Positions 1 through 8,562 of a stretch of 59,805 nucleotides of DNA are shown piece by piece. The stretch covers positions 1-59,805 of the forward strand of contig JAHEGO010000004.1 in assembly GCA_024645045.1 (NCBI GenBank). Direction: 5' to 3'. Source of the stretch: Sphingobacteriaceae bacterium (GTDB lineage: Bacteria; Bacteroidota; Bacteroidia; Sphingobacteriales; Sphingobacteriaceae). A program made the translations under genes and the position numbers. Position 1 is the stretch's first letter. Every line of letters starts with the position of its first letter. The notes under the pieces are model-generated. The model was not told the origin of the DNA and did no database searches. It worked only from the letters and a program-made list of their open reading frames with translations.

Positions 1-351
1 ATGATGATTGGTGATGGCCTGAATGATGCTGGAGCATTAAGGCAGAGCGATGTTGGAATTGCAATAACAGACCAAGCAAATTATTTTTCACCTGCTAGTG
101 ATATCATCATGGATGGAAAGTCATTTGCAAATTTAGATTGTTATATCAAGTTTGCAAAACGAAGTAAAGTAATTATTGTAATGAGTTTTATAATTTCATT
201 GTTGTATAATGCCATAGGGTTATACTATGCTGTTCAAGGAAATTTATCGCCAGTTATTGCGGCTATTTTAATGCCGATTAGTTCCGTATCAATTGTATTA
301 TTTACCACAGTGGCTACTGCTGTTTCTGCAAGATTTTTAAAGGCTCATTAA
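1..351 (+). CDS. ccoI: C-terminal part of a copper-type P-type ATPase (CcoI/FixI-like), truncated by window start
   Basis: The frame is open from base 1, so the gene begins outside the window and the ATG at base 1 is internal. The visible 116 residues begin with the P-domain hinge motif GDGLNDAGAL, which coordinates Mg in P-type ATPases, followed by the DVGIAI segment and two closing membrane helices (about residues 58-80 and 85-110). This is the normal C-terminal end of heavy-metal (P1B) ATPases. Because ccoS, ccoNO, ccoQ, ccoP, ccoG and ccoH follow, CcoI, the Cu transporter needed for cbb3 oxidase assembly, is the best assignment. The metal-binding N-terminus and the CPC motif are not visible, so a general CopA cannot be excluded. 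Its stop overlaps the convergent haemoglobin gene by 4 bp. Confidence 0.8.
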   Translation: MMIGDGLNDAGALRQSDVGIAITDQANYFSPASDIIMDGKSFANLDCYIKFAKRSKVIIVMSFIISLLYNAIGLYYAVQGNLSPVIAAILMPISSVSIVLFTTVATAVSARFLKAH

Positions 352-752
352 GTTAAACTAGGGTCGGTCTCTTCCTTATTGAGTCGCATAAAGTCTAATT
401 TGTATTGAAAAATCGCACCTATACTTTCTGCACGTTGAATGGCCAATGCCGCTTTTTCTCCTTCAAAGTTTTCGTTTATTGTTTCTTTAAATAGGCTAAT
501 CCATCGCTGAAAATGTGCTGGAGAAATATGTTCAGCATGTTTAGCATGTGAATCAAATGGCCTACCTCTATATTCGCTGGTATCTAATAAAATTCCCGAC
601 CAAAATTGAACCATTTTAGGTAGGTGGCTTTCCCAATTAGTTTGTGCGTGTACATTGAAGACATCACTCAATAATTTATCCTGATTTACTTTGTCGTAAA
701 ATAGGCTTACCAAGCGTTCTACATCACCTAATTCCTCAATTTTCTTTTTCAT
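348..752 (-). CDS. Group III truncated haemoglobin
   Basis: A 134-residue globin of the 2-over-2 fold. Visible hallmarks are the helix-B Phe18-Tyr19 pair, a conserved FW (about 50-51), the GRPFDSHA stretch where His69 is the likely proximal haem ligand, and the HFQRWISLF segment whose Trp sits in the distal pocket of group III members. The match to Campylobacter Ctb-type proteins, from memory, is good along the whole length. Proteins of this group bind O2 or NO; a role in oxygen or NO handling under low oxygen is inferred. It lies on the strand opposite to the cbb3 cluster, between ccoI and ccoS, tail-to-tail with ccoI (4-bp overlap) and divergent from ccoS, so it may share the regulatory gap at 753-881. 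Confidence 0.85.
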   Translation of the reverse strand: MKKKIEELGDVERLVSLFYDKVNQDKLLSDVFNVHAQTNWESHLPKMVQFWSGILLDTSEYRGRPFDSHAKHAEHISPAHFQRWISLFKETINENFEGEKAALAIQRAESIGAIFQYKLDFMRLNKEETDPSLT

Positions 753-817
753 ACGCTGATTTTCAAGCAGATAATCAATTTTTTATTGCAAATATCATAT
801 AATAAAACTTATTAATT

Positions 818-835
818 ATATGATTTTAGTCATAT
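818..835. promoter_or_regulatory. Candidate CRP/FNR-family site upstream of ccoS
   Basis: A perfect 6-bp-arm palindrome, ATATGA-N6-TCATAT, contains the TGA-N6-TCA core shared by CRP/FNR-superfamily operators. It is centred about 55 bp upstream of the ccoS ATG in the 129-bp gap between the haemoglobin and ccoS. cbb3 operons are commonly FNR-controlled, which makes the site plausible, but the full FNR consensus (TTGAT-N4-ATCAA) is not matched. Confidence 0.35.
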
Positions 836-881
836 TTTAATATTTTTTTAAGTGTTTATTTTACACCTAGAAATAATAGCA

Positions 882-1046
882 ATGGCAGTATTAGTCCTTT
901 TAATCGGTATCAGTTTATTAGTCGCAATTGGCTTTTTGATGTCCTTTTTCTGGTCCGTGAAAGACGGTCAATATGACGACGATTATACACCATCGGTTAG
1001 AGTGCTATTTGACGATGAATTATTAGAAAATCAATCAAAAAAATAA
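882..1046 (+). CDS. ccoS: cbb3-type oxidase assembly protein CcoS
   Basis: A 54-residue protein with one N-terminal membrane helix (about residues 2-24) followed by the CcoS signature FFWSVKDGQYDDDYTPSVR and an acidic tail. The family is about 50-60 residues and is required for cofactor insertion into the cbb3 oxidase. The reading frame stays open up to a GTG at 852, but the ATG at 882 places the helix directly at the N-terminus, as in the family, so I chose 882. It sits 8 bp before ccoNO in the expected cluster order. Confidence 0.88.
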   Translation: MAVLVLLIGISLLVAIGFLMSFFWSVKDGQYDDDYTPSVRVLFDDELLENQSKK

Positions 1047-1054
1047 AAATTTCT

Positions 1055-3178
1055 ATGCAACAAGAACAGTTTTATTATGACAACAAAGTTGTGCGCAATT
1101 TTGCTTACGCATCAATTATTTTTGGTTTAATAGGCATGACCGTTGGATTGCTAATCGCACTTCAATTGGTATTCCCTAATTTAAACTTTGGCATTCCTTA
1201 TACTACCTTTGGTAGAATAAGACCTTTACACACCAATGCAGTAATTTTTGCATTCGTAGGAAATGGTTTATTTGCGGGTGTTTACTATTCATTACAAAGA
1301 TTGTGTAAATCTAGAATGTATAGTGATGTGCTCAGTAATATTAATTTCTGGGGATGGCAAATAATTATTTTAGCAGCTGCAATCACTTTGCCACTGGGGC
1401 TTACATCAGGAAAAGAATATGCAGAATTAGAATGGCCAATTGATATTGCTATTGCATTAATTTGGGTGGTATTTGGATGGAACATGTTTGGAACAATTCT
1501 GAAAAGAAGAGAGCGCCATTTATATGTTGCCATTTGGTTTTTCATTGCCACATTTGTAACTGTTGCGGTATTACATATTGTTAATTCTTTTGAAATGCCA
1601 GTTTCGTTTTTCAAAAGTTATTCATGGTATGCTGGTGTTCAAGATGCATTAGTGCAATGGTGGTATGGTCACAATGCAGTTGCGTTTTTCTTAACTACAC
1701 CTTATTTAGGTTTGATGTATTATTTCTTACCAAAAGCAGCAAACAGACCTGTTTATTCTTATAGACTTTCTATCATTCACTTTTGGGCTTTAATTTTCTT
1801 ATACATTTGGGCTGGCCCTCACCATTTATTATATACTTCATTGCCAGATTGGGCGCAGTCTTTAGGCGTTGTGTTTTCCGTAATGTTAATCGCACCTTCT
1901 TGGGGTGGTATGATTAACGGTTTGTTAACGCTTAGAGGTGCTTGGGATAAAGTAAGAGAAGATGTTATTTTGAAATTCTTTGTTGTTGCAATTACTGCAT
2001 ATGGTATGTCAACATTTGAGGGCCCGATGTTATCTCTTAAAAATGTAAATGCCATTGCCCATTTTACCGATTGGATTATTGCACACGTACACATTGGTGC
2101 TTTGGGTTGGAATGGTTTCTTAACATTCGGTATGTTATACTGGTTATTTCCGCGCATCTATGGAAAAGAATTATATTCTAAAAAACTGGCAAACTTCCAT
2201 TTTTGGATTGGCACATTAGGTATTTTATTTTATGCAATTCCGCTTTACTGGGCAGGTATTACACAAAGTTTAATGTGGAAAGAGTTTACAGTAGAAGGTT
2301 ATTTAAAATATCCAAACTTCTTAGAAACGGTTACACAAATTATTCCAATGTATGCATTGAGAAGTGTAGGTGGATTGCTGTATTTAGTTGGTGTAATTGT
2401 AATGACTTACAACTTAGTAAAAACAGCATTATCTGGTAAATTAATTGCGAATGAATTGGCTCAAGCGCCTGCATTAACAAAAGAGTATGGCGTAGCTAAA
2501 AATGAACACTGGCATCGCTGGATTGAACGTCGTCCAGTTCAATTAATGGTGCTAAGTTTAATTGTTATTTTAATTGGAGGTGCTGCAGAAATTATTCCAA
2601 CATTCTTAATTAAAAATAACATTCCAACCATTGCGAGTGTAAAACCATATACACCTTTAGAATTACAAGGAAGAGATATTTATATTAGAGAAGGATGTAA
2701 TACTTGTCACTCGCAAATGGTCAGACCATTTAGATCAGAAACAGAGCGATATGGTGAATATTCAAAAGCTGGCGAATTCGTTTATGATCATCCATTCTTG
2801 TGGGGCTCAAAAAGAACAGGTCCAGATTTACATAGAGTTGGTGGTAAATACCCAGATTCATGGCACTACAACCATATGTTAGAACCTTCGTCGATGTCTC
2901 CTGGTTCTATTATGCCAACCTACCCTTGGTTGTTGGATGACAATTTAGATACTGCATCAACCGCAGCTAAAATTAGGGCTATGCAAACAGTAGGTGTTCC
3001 ATATCCTCAAGGATACGATTTAATTGCAAACAATGATTTAATGCATCAAGCAGATTCTATAAAAAACACTTTAGCAGAATCGGGTATTAAAACAGCTTCT
3101 GATAAAGAAATAGTTGCATTGATAGCATACTTACAACGATTAGGTAAAGACATAAAATTAACAACTAAGGTTCAATAA
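1055..3178 (+). CDS. ccoNO: Fused cbb3 cytochrome oxidase subunits I and II (CcoN-CcoO)
   Basis: A 707-residue fusion. The first ~480 residues are the haem-copper oxidase subunit I: many membrane helices, an early haem-ligand His59 in RIRPLHTNAV, the helix-VI His206 in WWYGHNAVAFF, the Cu-B pair in GPHHLLY and the HVHIGALGWNG ligand region. From about residue 490 a new membrane helix leads into subunit II with one c-type haem site, C548-N-T-C551-H552, and a Met-rich SSMSPGSIMPTYPWL stretch supplying the axial Met. It catalyses the terminal reduction of O2 at the inner membrane. Separate ccoN and ccoO genes are usual in Proteobacteria; the fused form is typical of Bacteroidota. It is followed 15 bp later by the ccoQ-like gene. 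Confidence 0.96.
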   Translation: MQQEQFYYDNKVVRNFAYASIIFGLIGMTVGLLIALQLVFPNLNFGIPYTTFGRIRPLHTNAVIFAFVGNGLFAGVYYSLQRLCKSRMYSDVLSNINFWGWQIIILAAAITLPLGLTSGKEYAELEWPIDIAIALIWVVFGWNMFGTILKRRERHLYVAIWFFIATFVTVAVLHIVNSFEMPVSFFKSYSWYAGVQDALVQWWYGHNAVAFFLTTPYLGLMYYFLPKAANRPVYSYRLSIIHFWALIFLYIWAGPHHLLYTSLPDWAQSLGVVFSVMLIAPSWGGMINGLLTLRGAWDKVREDVILKFFVVAITAYGMSTFEGPMLSLKNVNAIAHFTDWIIAHVHIGALGWNGFLTFGMLYWLFPRIYGKELYSKKLANFHFWIGTLGILFYAIPLYWAGITQSLMWKEFTVEGYLKYPNFLETVTQIIPMYALRSVGGLLYLVGVIVMTYNLVKTALSGKLIANELAQAPALTKEYGVAKNEHWHRWIERRPVQLMVLSLIVILIGGAAEIIPTFLIKNNIPTIASVKPYTPLELQGRDIYIREGCNTCHSQMVRPFRSETERYGEYSKAGEFVYDHPFLWGSKRTGPDLHRVGGKYPDSWHYNHMLEPSSMSPGSIMPTYPWLLDDNLDTASTAAKIRAMQTVGVPYPQGYDLIANNDLMHQADSIKNTLAESGIKTASDKEIVALIAYLQRLGKDIKLTTKVQ

Positions 3179-3193
3179 TTTTAGATAACGAAA

Positions 3194-3388
3194 ATGAAAT
3201 TTATAAATTATTTAACATCGATTGCAGGGGTATCAATTTTTCCTTTACTGTCACTTATGATTTTTGTAACATTTTTCGCAGTGCTTATCATTTATTTAAT
3301 TAAATCAGATAAAGCATCGATGGAAAAATTGGGAAATATTCCTTTAGAAAAAAATGATGATCAATTAAATTTTAGCAAATATGAATAG
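3194..3388 (+). CDS. ccoQ: cbb3 oxidase subunit IV-like protein (CcoQ)
   Basis: A 64-residue protein with a single membrane helix (about residues 13-37), followed by a short charged cytoplasmic tail. Length, topology and position between ccoNO and ccoP fit CcoQ/FixQ, a small subunit that stabilises the oxidase. Sequence conservation in this family is low, so the assignment rests largely on context. Its last eight bases overlap the start of ccoP, which implies translational coupling. Confidence 0.75.
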   Translation: MKFINYLTSIAGVSIFPLLSLMIFVTFFAVLIIYLIKSDKASMEKLGNIPLEKNDDQLNFSKYE

Positions 3389-4523
3389 TCTAAAAAAAAT
3401 AACTAATAAAAAGCAAATACTCACTTTGCTATTTGCTTTTATAATTACCAATATAAATGCACAAAATACAGTGCAAACAGTTGCTGTAGCAACTGCACCT
3501 AGCATGTGGGCAAGTCCATTATTTTGGGTATTTGCTTTTGCAATTCTTGGCTTGTTGTTAGTTATTGTAGCAATAGGCGGAGTATTAGTTGGCTTGGTGA
3601 ATAATAAAATCGCCAAACAATTTAAAAACACTTTGCCAATTTTTCTTTTTCTTTTCTTTTTTGGCATAGGAAATTCGAATGCACAAACGGTTACAGCAAC
3701 TACTGCAGTTACACAATTAACTGGAGCACTTGACCCAAATACCATTATGATATTTTTGTTAGTCATTGGAATTGAACTTTTTGTCATTCTTTATTTATAT
3801 GCCATATTAGAAAAAATGCTTATTGCACTTGGCTATAAAACAAAAGAAGAGTCTAAGTGGACCTATGCTGCAATCATGAAGCGCATGACCAAAGCAATAC
3901 CATTAGATAGAGAAGCGGAAGTCGCAACCGATCACAATTATGATGGAATTGTAGAATTAGATAATAGTTTACCGCCTTGGTGGGTTTATTTGTTCTATGG
4001 TACCATAGCATTCGCAATGGTTTACTTAGTATATTTTAATTATTTCGATGGTCCAACCCAAAAGATGGAGTACGATACTGAAGTTGCGCAGGCATTGGTG
4101 AAGAAAAATGAATTGCTAAAAAAAGCTGCAGCAGCTGTAGATGAAACATCTGTTGTGGTGCTTTCCGACGATGCTTCGATAGCAAAAGGTAAGGGTAGTT
4201 TTGTAACCAAATGTGCTGCTTGTCATGGACAAAATGGAGAGGGATTGGTAGGCCCTAATTTAACAGATGAATATTGGATTCATGGAGGAGGAATTAAAGA
4301 TATATTCAAAACTATAAAATATGGCTGGCCAGAAAAAGGAATGATTTCATGGGAAAGTCAAATTCAACCTTTGGAAATGCAACAGATTGCAAGTTTTATT
4401 TATTCATTGAAGGGAAGCAAACCTGCTAATGCAAAAGCCCCTCAAGGAACAATTTATATTGAAACAGCGGCTGTTGATACTACAGCAAAAACAGCTATAA
4501 GCGATAGCACGAAAGTGTTGTAA
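3381..4523 (+). CDS. ccoP: cbb3 oxidase subunit III (CcoP), single-haem form
   Basis: A 380-residue membrane-anchored cytochrome c. The family marker YDGIVELDNSLPPWW lies before the last membrane helix (about residues 200-220). One haem-c site, C278-A-A-C281-H282, follows, with an axial Met probably in EKGMISWE. Proteobacterial CcoP carries two haem-c domains; only one is present here. The N-terminus is long: it has several hydrophobic segments and two signal-like stretches, each ending in an N-A-Q motif (about residues 26-28 and 100-102). It accepts electrons from the c-type pool for CcoNO. It overlaps ccoQ by 8 bp and precedes ccoG by 5 bp. Confidence 0.93.
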   Translation: MNSLKKITNKKQILTLLFAFIITNINAQNTVQTVAVATAPSMWASPLFWVFAFAILGLLLVIVAIGGVLVGLVNNKIAKQFKNTLPIFLFLFFFGIGNSNAQTVTATTAVTQLTGALDPNTIMIFLLVIGIELFVILYLYAILEKMLIALGYKTKEESKWTYAAIMKRMTKAIPLDREAEVATDHNYDGIVELDNSLPPWWVYLFYGTIAFAMVYLVYFNYFDGPTQKMEYDTEVAQALVKKNELLKKAAAAVDETSVVVLSDDASIAKGKGSFVTKCAACHGQNGEGLVGPNLTDEYWIHGGGIKDIFKTIKYGWPEKGMISWESQIQPLEMQQIASFIYSLKGSKPANAKAPQGTIYIETAAVDTTAKTAISDSTKVL

Positions 4524-4528
4524 GAAAA

Positions 4529-5941
4529 ATGAACGAAGAATTTAAGTACGAAGAAGAATTAGATCAACATTTTAGAGATAGGGTAGCAACTATTGATGAG
4601 AAGGGAAAACGTTTTTGGATTTTTGCAAAAAAACCAAAAGGTAAATTCACTAATTACAGAACGGTAGTTGCTACTTTTTTCTTGATATTATTAGCAGGCT
4701 TGCCATTTGTTAGAGTCAATGGTGAACCTTTCTTAATGCTCAATATTTTAGAACGAAAGTTTATTTTATTTAGCATCGTATTTGGTCCGCAAGACTTTTT
4801 CTTGTTAGGACTAACCATGATTACATTCATGGTATTTATTATTTTGTTCACGGTAGTTTTTGGAAGACTCTTCTGTGGTTGGGCGTGCCCTCAAACCATT
4901 TTCATGGAAATGGTATTTAGAAAAATTGAATATTTCATTGAAGGTGATGCGAACAAGCAAATTGCCTTAAACAAAGCGCCTTGGACGCTCGAGAAAATAT
5001 TTAAAAAGTCTATCAAGCATTTTATTTTTTATGTCTTGTCTTTTATAATCGCCAATATTTTCTTGTCTTACATCATCAGCACCGATGAGTTATATAGATT
5101 GATTAGCGAGCCAGTTGCAATGCACAAAGGAGATTTAGCGGCATTGATTCTTTTTACATATGTTTTTTATTGGGTCTTTGCATTTTTTAGAGAACAAGTT
5201 TGTACGGTTGTTTGTCCATACGGAAGATTGCAAGGGGTTTTATTAGACAAGCAATCTATAGTAGTTGCATATGATTACAAAAGAGGTGAACCCCGCGGAA
5301 AAATAAGAAAAGGAGAAGAAAGAATAATTGGAGATTGCATCGATTGTCATCAATGTGTAGCAGTTTGCCCAACAGGAATTGACATTCGAAATGGCACGCA
5401 ACTAGAATGTATAAATTGTACAGCTTGTATAGATGCATGTAATGAAATTATGGACCATGTTGGTTTGCCTCAAAACCTTATTAAGTATTCATCAGAAAAA
5501 GGAATTGCTGAAGGGACAAAACTTAAATTAAATGCTAGGATTATTGGGTATTCTGCAGTATTACTAATTTTAATATCAACTTTAACCTTTGCATTGTTAA
5601 GTAGAAGCGATACAGAGACAACAGTTTTAAGAACTCCTGGTATTTTATATCAAGAAAACAAAGACGGAACGATTAGTAATTTATATAACTTTAAAGTCAA
5701 TAATAAAACCCATAGGGAGTTGAATATTCAATTTAAGATATTAGATTCCGAAGCAAAAATTAAATTGATTGGAGACGGAAAGGTTATTTGTAAAAGTGAA
5801 AATGCAGCGGTTGGCACAATGTTTATTTACATCGAACAAAAAAACATTGTTAAACGCAGCACTAAATTAAAAATTGGTATTTATGAAGGCGATAAATTAT
5901 TGGAAACTACAAAGACCAGCTTCCTAGCGCCAGTAAACTAA
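4529..5941 (+). CDS. ccoG: cbb3 oxidase accessory iron-sulfur protein CcoG (FixG/RdxA)
   Basis: A 470-residue polyferredoxin-type membrane protein. Membrane helices lie in the first 230 residues and near residue 345. Cys-rich motifs GWACPQ and CTVVCPYGR are followed by two 4Fe-4S ferredoxin motifs, CIDCHQCVAVCPTGID and CINCTACIDACNEIM. The C-terminal ~110 residues form an Ig-like periplasmic domain typical of FixG. The family reduces copper during cbb3 assembly. Spacing to ccoP (5 bp) and ccoH (5 bp) shows a single operon. Confidence 0.94.
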   Translation: MNEEFKYEEELDQHFRDRVATIDEKGKRFWIFAKKPKGKFTNYRTVVATFFLILLAGLPFVRVNGEPFLMLNILERKFILFSIVFGPQDFFLLGLTMITFMVFIILFTVVFGRLFCGWACPQTIFMEMVFRKIEYFIEGDANKQIALNKAPWTLEKIFKKSIKHFIFYVLSFIIANIFLSYIISTDELYRLISEPVAMHKGDLAALILFTYVFYWVFAFFREQVCTVVCPYGRLQGVLLDKQSIVVAYDYKRGEPRGKIRKGEERIIGDCIDCHQCVAVCPTGIDIRNGTQLECINCTACIDACNEIMDHVGLPQNLIKYSSEKGIAEGTKLKLNARIIGYSAVLLILISTLTFALLSRSDTETTVLRTPGILYQENKDGTISNLYNFKVNNKTHRELNIQFKILDSEAKIKLIGDGKVICKSENAAVGTMFIYIEQKNIVKRSTKLKIGIYEGDKLLETTKTSFLAPVN

Positions 5942-5946
5942 CACAC

Positions 5947-6381
5947 ATGAATTGGGGAAATCGCATTTTATTACTCTATTTAGCTTTTGTAGCACTGATC
6001 ATTACATTGGTAGTAGTAAGTGTAAGGCAAAATATAGATCTGGTTGCGCCAGATTATTATGCTAAAGAATTGAATTTTGAAACAGATATTCAAAAAATGA
6101 AAAATGAAGCTGCTTTGGTTGAGAAGCCAAAAGTTTCATTAATTGATGGAAATATAAATATTGTTTTTCCTTCGATTTTTGCAAATAAAAACATAGAGGG
6201 GAAACTGCTCGTTTATAAACCTTCCGATGCCAAATCTGATTATACACAAACGATAGATTTAGCTAATGGTATGATCAACCTTCCTATAAAAGAATTTAGT
6301 GCCGGTATGCGAAAAGTAAAAATTGATTGGAAAGTAGATAGTATTTCTTATTTGACAGAAGCCGTAGTTGTAATCCCATAA
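5947..6381 (+). CDS. ccoH: FixH/CcoH family protein
   Basis: A 144-residue protein with one N-terminal membrane helix (about residues 5-27), the APDYYAKELNFE motif characteristic of FixH-like proteins, and a beta-rich exported domain. CcoH assists assembly or stability of the cbb3 oxidase. It lies between ccoG (5 bp) and the SafE-like gene (6 bp), which fixes the assignment. Confidence 0.85.
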   Translation: MNWGNRILLLYLAFVALIITLVVVSVRQNIDLVAPDYYAKELNFETDIQKMKNEAALVEKPKVSLIDGNINIVFPSIFANKNIEGKLLVYKPSDAKSDYTQTIDLANGMINLPIKEFSAGMRKVKIDWKVDSISYLTEAVVVIP

Positions 6382-6387
6382 ATACTT

Positions 6388-7095
6388 ATGCAATTAACCG
6401 CAGCATTGTTATTAGGTTTCTTGGGCAGCTTTCATTGTGTAGGTATGTGCGGCCCAATACTCATGTCTTTGCCGCAGAATCAAGAAAATAGCAGTACCAG
6501 ATTTTGGAAGCAACTTTTATATCATAGCGGCAGAATATCTGTTTATTTTATTTTTGGGTTGTTAATAGGATTGCTTGGTAAAGGATTTTTAATGATTCAG
6601 ATTCAGCAAGCCATGTCGATCGGATTTGGTATTATTTTATTATTAGTAACTGTATTTCCATTTGTTCTTCCAGATAAAATTAAGTCTTTTAACTTTTTTA
6701 AATTTTCTTGGTTTAGAAATAGCTTCACTCAATTAATCAATAGCAAAAAAACAATTGCTATTTATTTTCTTGGGTTCTTAAATGGATTACTACCGTGCGG
6801 ATTTGTTTATGTGGCATTAGCTGCAGCGGCCGTTACTGCAAGTCCAATGAATGCTGCTGGGTTTATGGCTTTCTTTGGTATTGGTACGGCACCAGCTTTA
6901 ATAATCTTAACTATGTTGGGAGCTATTGTTCAAGTTTCTATTCGAAATAAGCTCCGTAAAGTTTTGCCAGTTATTACCATTGTCGTTGCATTACTGTTAA
7001 TCTTAAGAGGATTAAATTTGGGCATTCCAATGTTGAGCCCTAAAATTAGCCATCAACATTCAAGCCCTGCACTAGATTGTTGCCACCGACCTTAA
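6388..7095 (+). CDS. TauE/SafE-like (DsbD_2-type) membrane protein of the cbb3 cluster
   Basis: A 235-residue, six-helix membrane protein. It begins with GFLGSFHCVGMCGP and has a second motif GLLPCGFVYVALA; these Cys-containing helices are typical of the UreH/SafE/DsbD_2 group found next to ccoI and ccoS in many genomes. The Cys pairs suggest a role in metal handling or thiol chemistry during oxidase assembly; this is inference from context. The His/Cys-rich tail (HQHSS...DCCHRP) could bind metal. It ends the cbb3 operon; no strong terminator is visible in the 61 bp before lpdA. Confidence 0.78.
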   Translation: MQLTAALLLGFLGSFHCVGMCGPILMSLPQNQENSSTRFWKQLLYHSGRISVYFIFGLLIGLLGKGFLMIQIQQAMSIGFGIILLLVTVFPFVLPDKIKSFNFFKFSWFRNSFTQLINSKKTIAIYFLGFLNGLLPCGFVYVALAAAAVTASPMNAAGFMAFFGIGTAPALIILTMLGAIVQVSIRNKLRKVLPVITIVVALLLILRGLNLGIPMLSPKISHQHSSPALDCCHRP

Positions 7096-7156
7096 AATCT
7101 ATCAATTTTCGTTTTTTTCGCTATTTCTTTCTTAATTTGGCCTAAAATTTAAGAAT

Positions 7157-8554
7157 ATGAAATACGATGTAGTTGTGATTGGGTCAGGCCCAGGTGGATA
7201 CGTTGCTGCTATCAGAGCAGCTCAATTAGGCTTAAAAACCGCAATCATTGAAAAATACGCAACCTTAGGTGGTACTTGTTTAAATGTTGGCTGTATTCCA
7301 TCTAAAGCATTATTAGATTCTTCTGAGCATTATCATAATGCGGCACATACATTTAAAACACATGGTATCGAATTATCAAATCTAAAAGCGAATTTATCGC
7401 AAATGATTAATCGTAAGAATGAGGTGGTAAAACAAAACACCGACGGGATTAATTATTTGATGAAAAAAAATAAGATTGACACGTTTCAAGGTCACGCTAG
7501 TTTTGTAAATAAAAATACCATTTTAGTTGATGGTCTAAAAAAGGCAACCATTGAAACAGATAAAGTGATCATTGCTACTGGTTCTAAGCCTAGTTCATTG
7601 CCATTTATTGAAGTGGATAAAAAAAGAATTTTAACTTCAACTGAAGCGCTAAACTTAAAAGAAATTCCTAAAAATTTACTTTTAATTGGCGGTGGTGTTA
7701 TTGGTTTAGAATTGGGATCGGTTTACGCAAGACTAGGTGCAAAGGTTACTGTTGTTGAGTTTGCGGATGGTATTATCCCAACAATGGATAAAGCATTAGG
7801 CAAAGAACTTCAAAAATCATTAAAGAAAATTGGCTTTGAATTTTTATTAAGTCATCAAGTTAAAAAAGTATCAAGCACTTCAAAAGAAGTAGTAGTTGAA
7901 GCGACAGATGCGACAGGTAAAACAATTTCAGTTAAAGGCGACTATTGCATTGTTGCTGTTGGAAGAACAGCTTATACCGAAGGATTAGGTTTAGAAAAAA
8001 TCGGCATTAAATTAGAAGAACGTGGTAAAAAAATTCCAGTGAACGATCATTTGGAAACTATAGTGCCAGGTGTTTTTGCAATAGGTGATGTAGTGAAAGG
8101 CGCAATGCTTGCACACAAGGCAGAAGAAGAAGGTGTTTATGTTGCGGAATTAATTGCGGGTCAAAAACCACATATTAATTATAATTTAATACCAGGTGTT
8201 GTTTATACCTGGCCAGAGGTTGCAGCGGTGGGTCAAACAGAAGAGCAATTGAAAGCTGCTGGTATTGCATACAAAATAGGCTCATTCCCTTTCCTTGCAA
8301 GTGGTAGGGCGCGTGCCAGTATGGATACAGATGGTTTTGTGAAAGTGATTGTAGATGCAAAATCTGATGAGATTTTAGGCGTTCACATGATTGGCCCAAG
8401 AGTTGCAGACATGATTGCGGAAGCTGTTGTTGCGATGGAATTCAGAGCCAGTGCAGAAGACATTGCTAGAATGAGTCATGCGCATCCAACATATACAGAA
8501 GTATTCAAAGAAGCTTGCTTAGCTGCAACTGGAAATAGAGCTTTACATATTTAA
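7157..8554 (+). CDS. lpdA: Dihydrolipoyl dehydrogenase (E3)
   Basis: A 465-residue flavoprotein disulfide reductase. It has the FAD-binding GSGPGGYVAAIRAAQLG, the redox-active disulfide C41-LNVG-C46, a second dinucleotide site GGGVIGLELGSVYARLG, and the C-terminal dimer motif HAHPTYTEVF carrying the catalytic His. It reoxidises lipoyl groups of 2-oxoacid dehydrogenase complexes and the glycine cleavage system. The length is normal. It is followed after 8 bp by murB, so the two are probably co-transcribed. Confidence 0.97.
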   Translation: MKYDVVVIGSGPGGYVAAIRAAQLGLKTAIIEKYATLGGTCLNVGCIPSKALLDSSEHYHNAAHTFKTHGIELSNLKANLSQMINRKNEVVKQNTDGINYLMKKNKIDTFQGHASFVNKNTILVDGLKKATIETDKVIIATGSKPSSLPFIEVDKKRILTSTEALNLKEIPKNLLLIGGGVIGLELGSVYARLGAKVTVVEFADGIIPTMDKALGKELQKSLKKIGFEFLLSHQVKKVSSTSKEVVVEATDATGKTISVKGDYCIVAVGRTAYTEGLGLEKIGIKLEERGKKIPVNDHLETIVPGVFAIGDVVKGAMLAHKAEEEGVYVAELIAGQKPHINYNLIPGVVYTWPEVAAVGQTEEQLKAAGIAYKIGSFPFLASGRARASMDTDGFVKVIVDAKSDEILGVHMIGPRVADMIAEAVVAMEFRASAEDIARMSHAHPTYTEVFKEACLAATGNRALHI

Positions 8555-8562
8555 CATAAACT

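Noticed and set aside
1285-1614. Antisense open frame of 109 codons within ccoNO
   Set aside because: It lies wholly opposite a strongly conserved gene, has no recognisable domain and is explained by AT-rich codon structure.
7096-7156. Terminator and strong promoter between the cbb3 cluster and lpdA
   Set aside because: Only T-rich sequence and a 7-of-8 -7-like match (TTAATTTG) without a convincing -33 element or stem; not enough to annotate.
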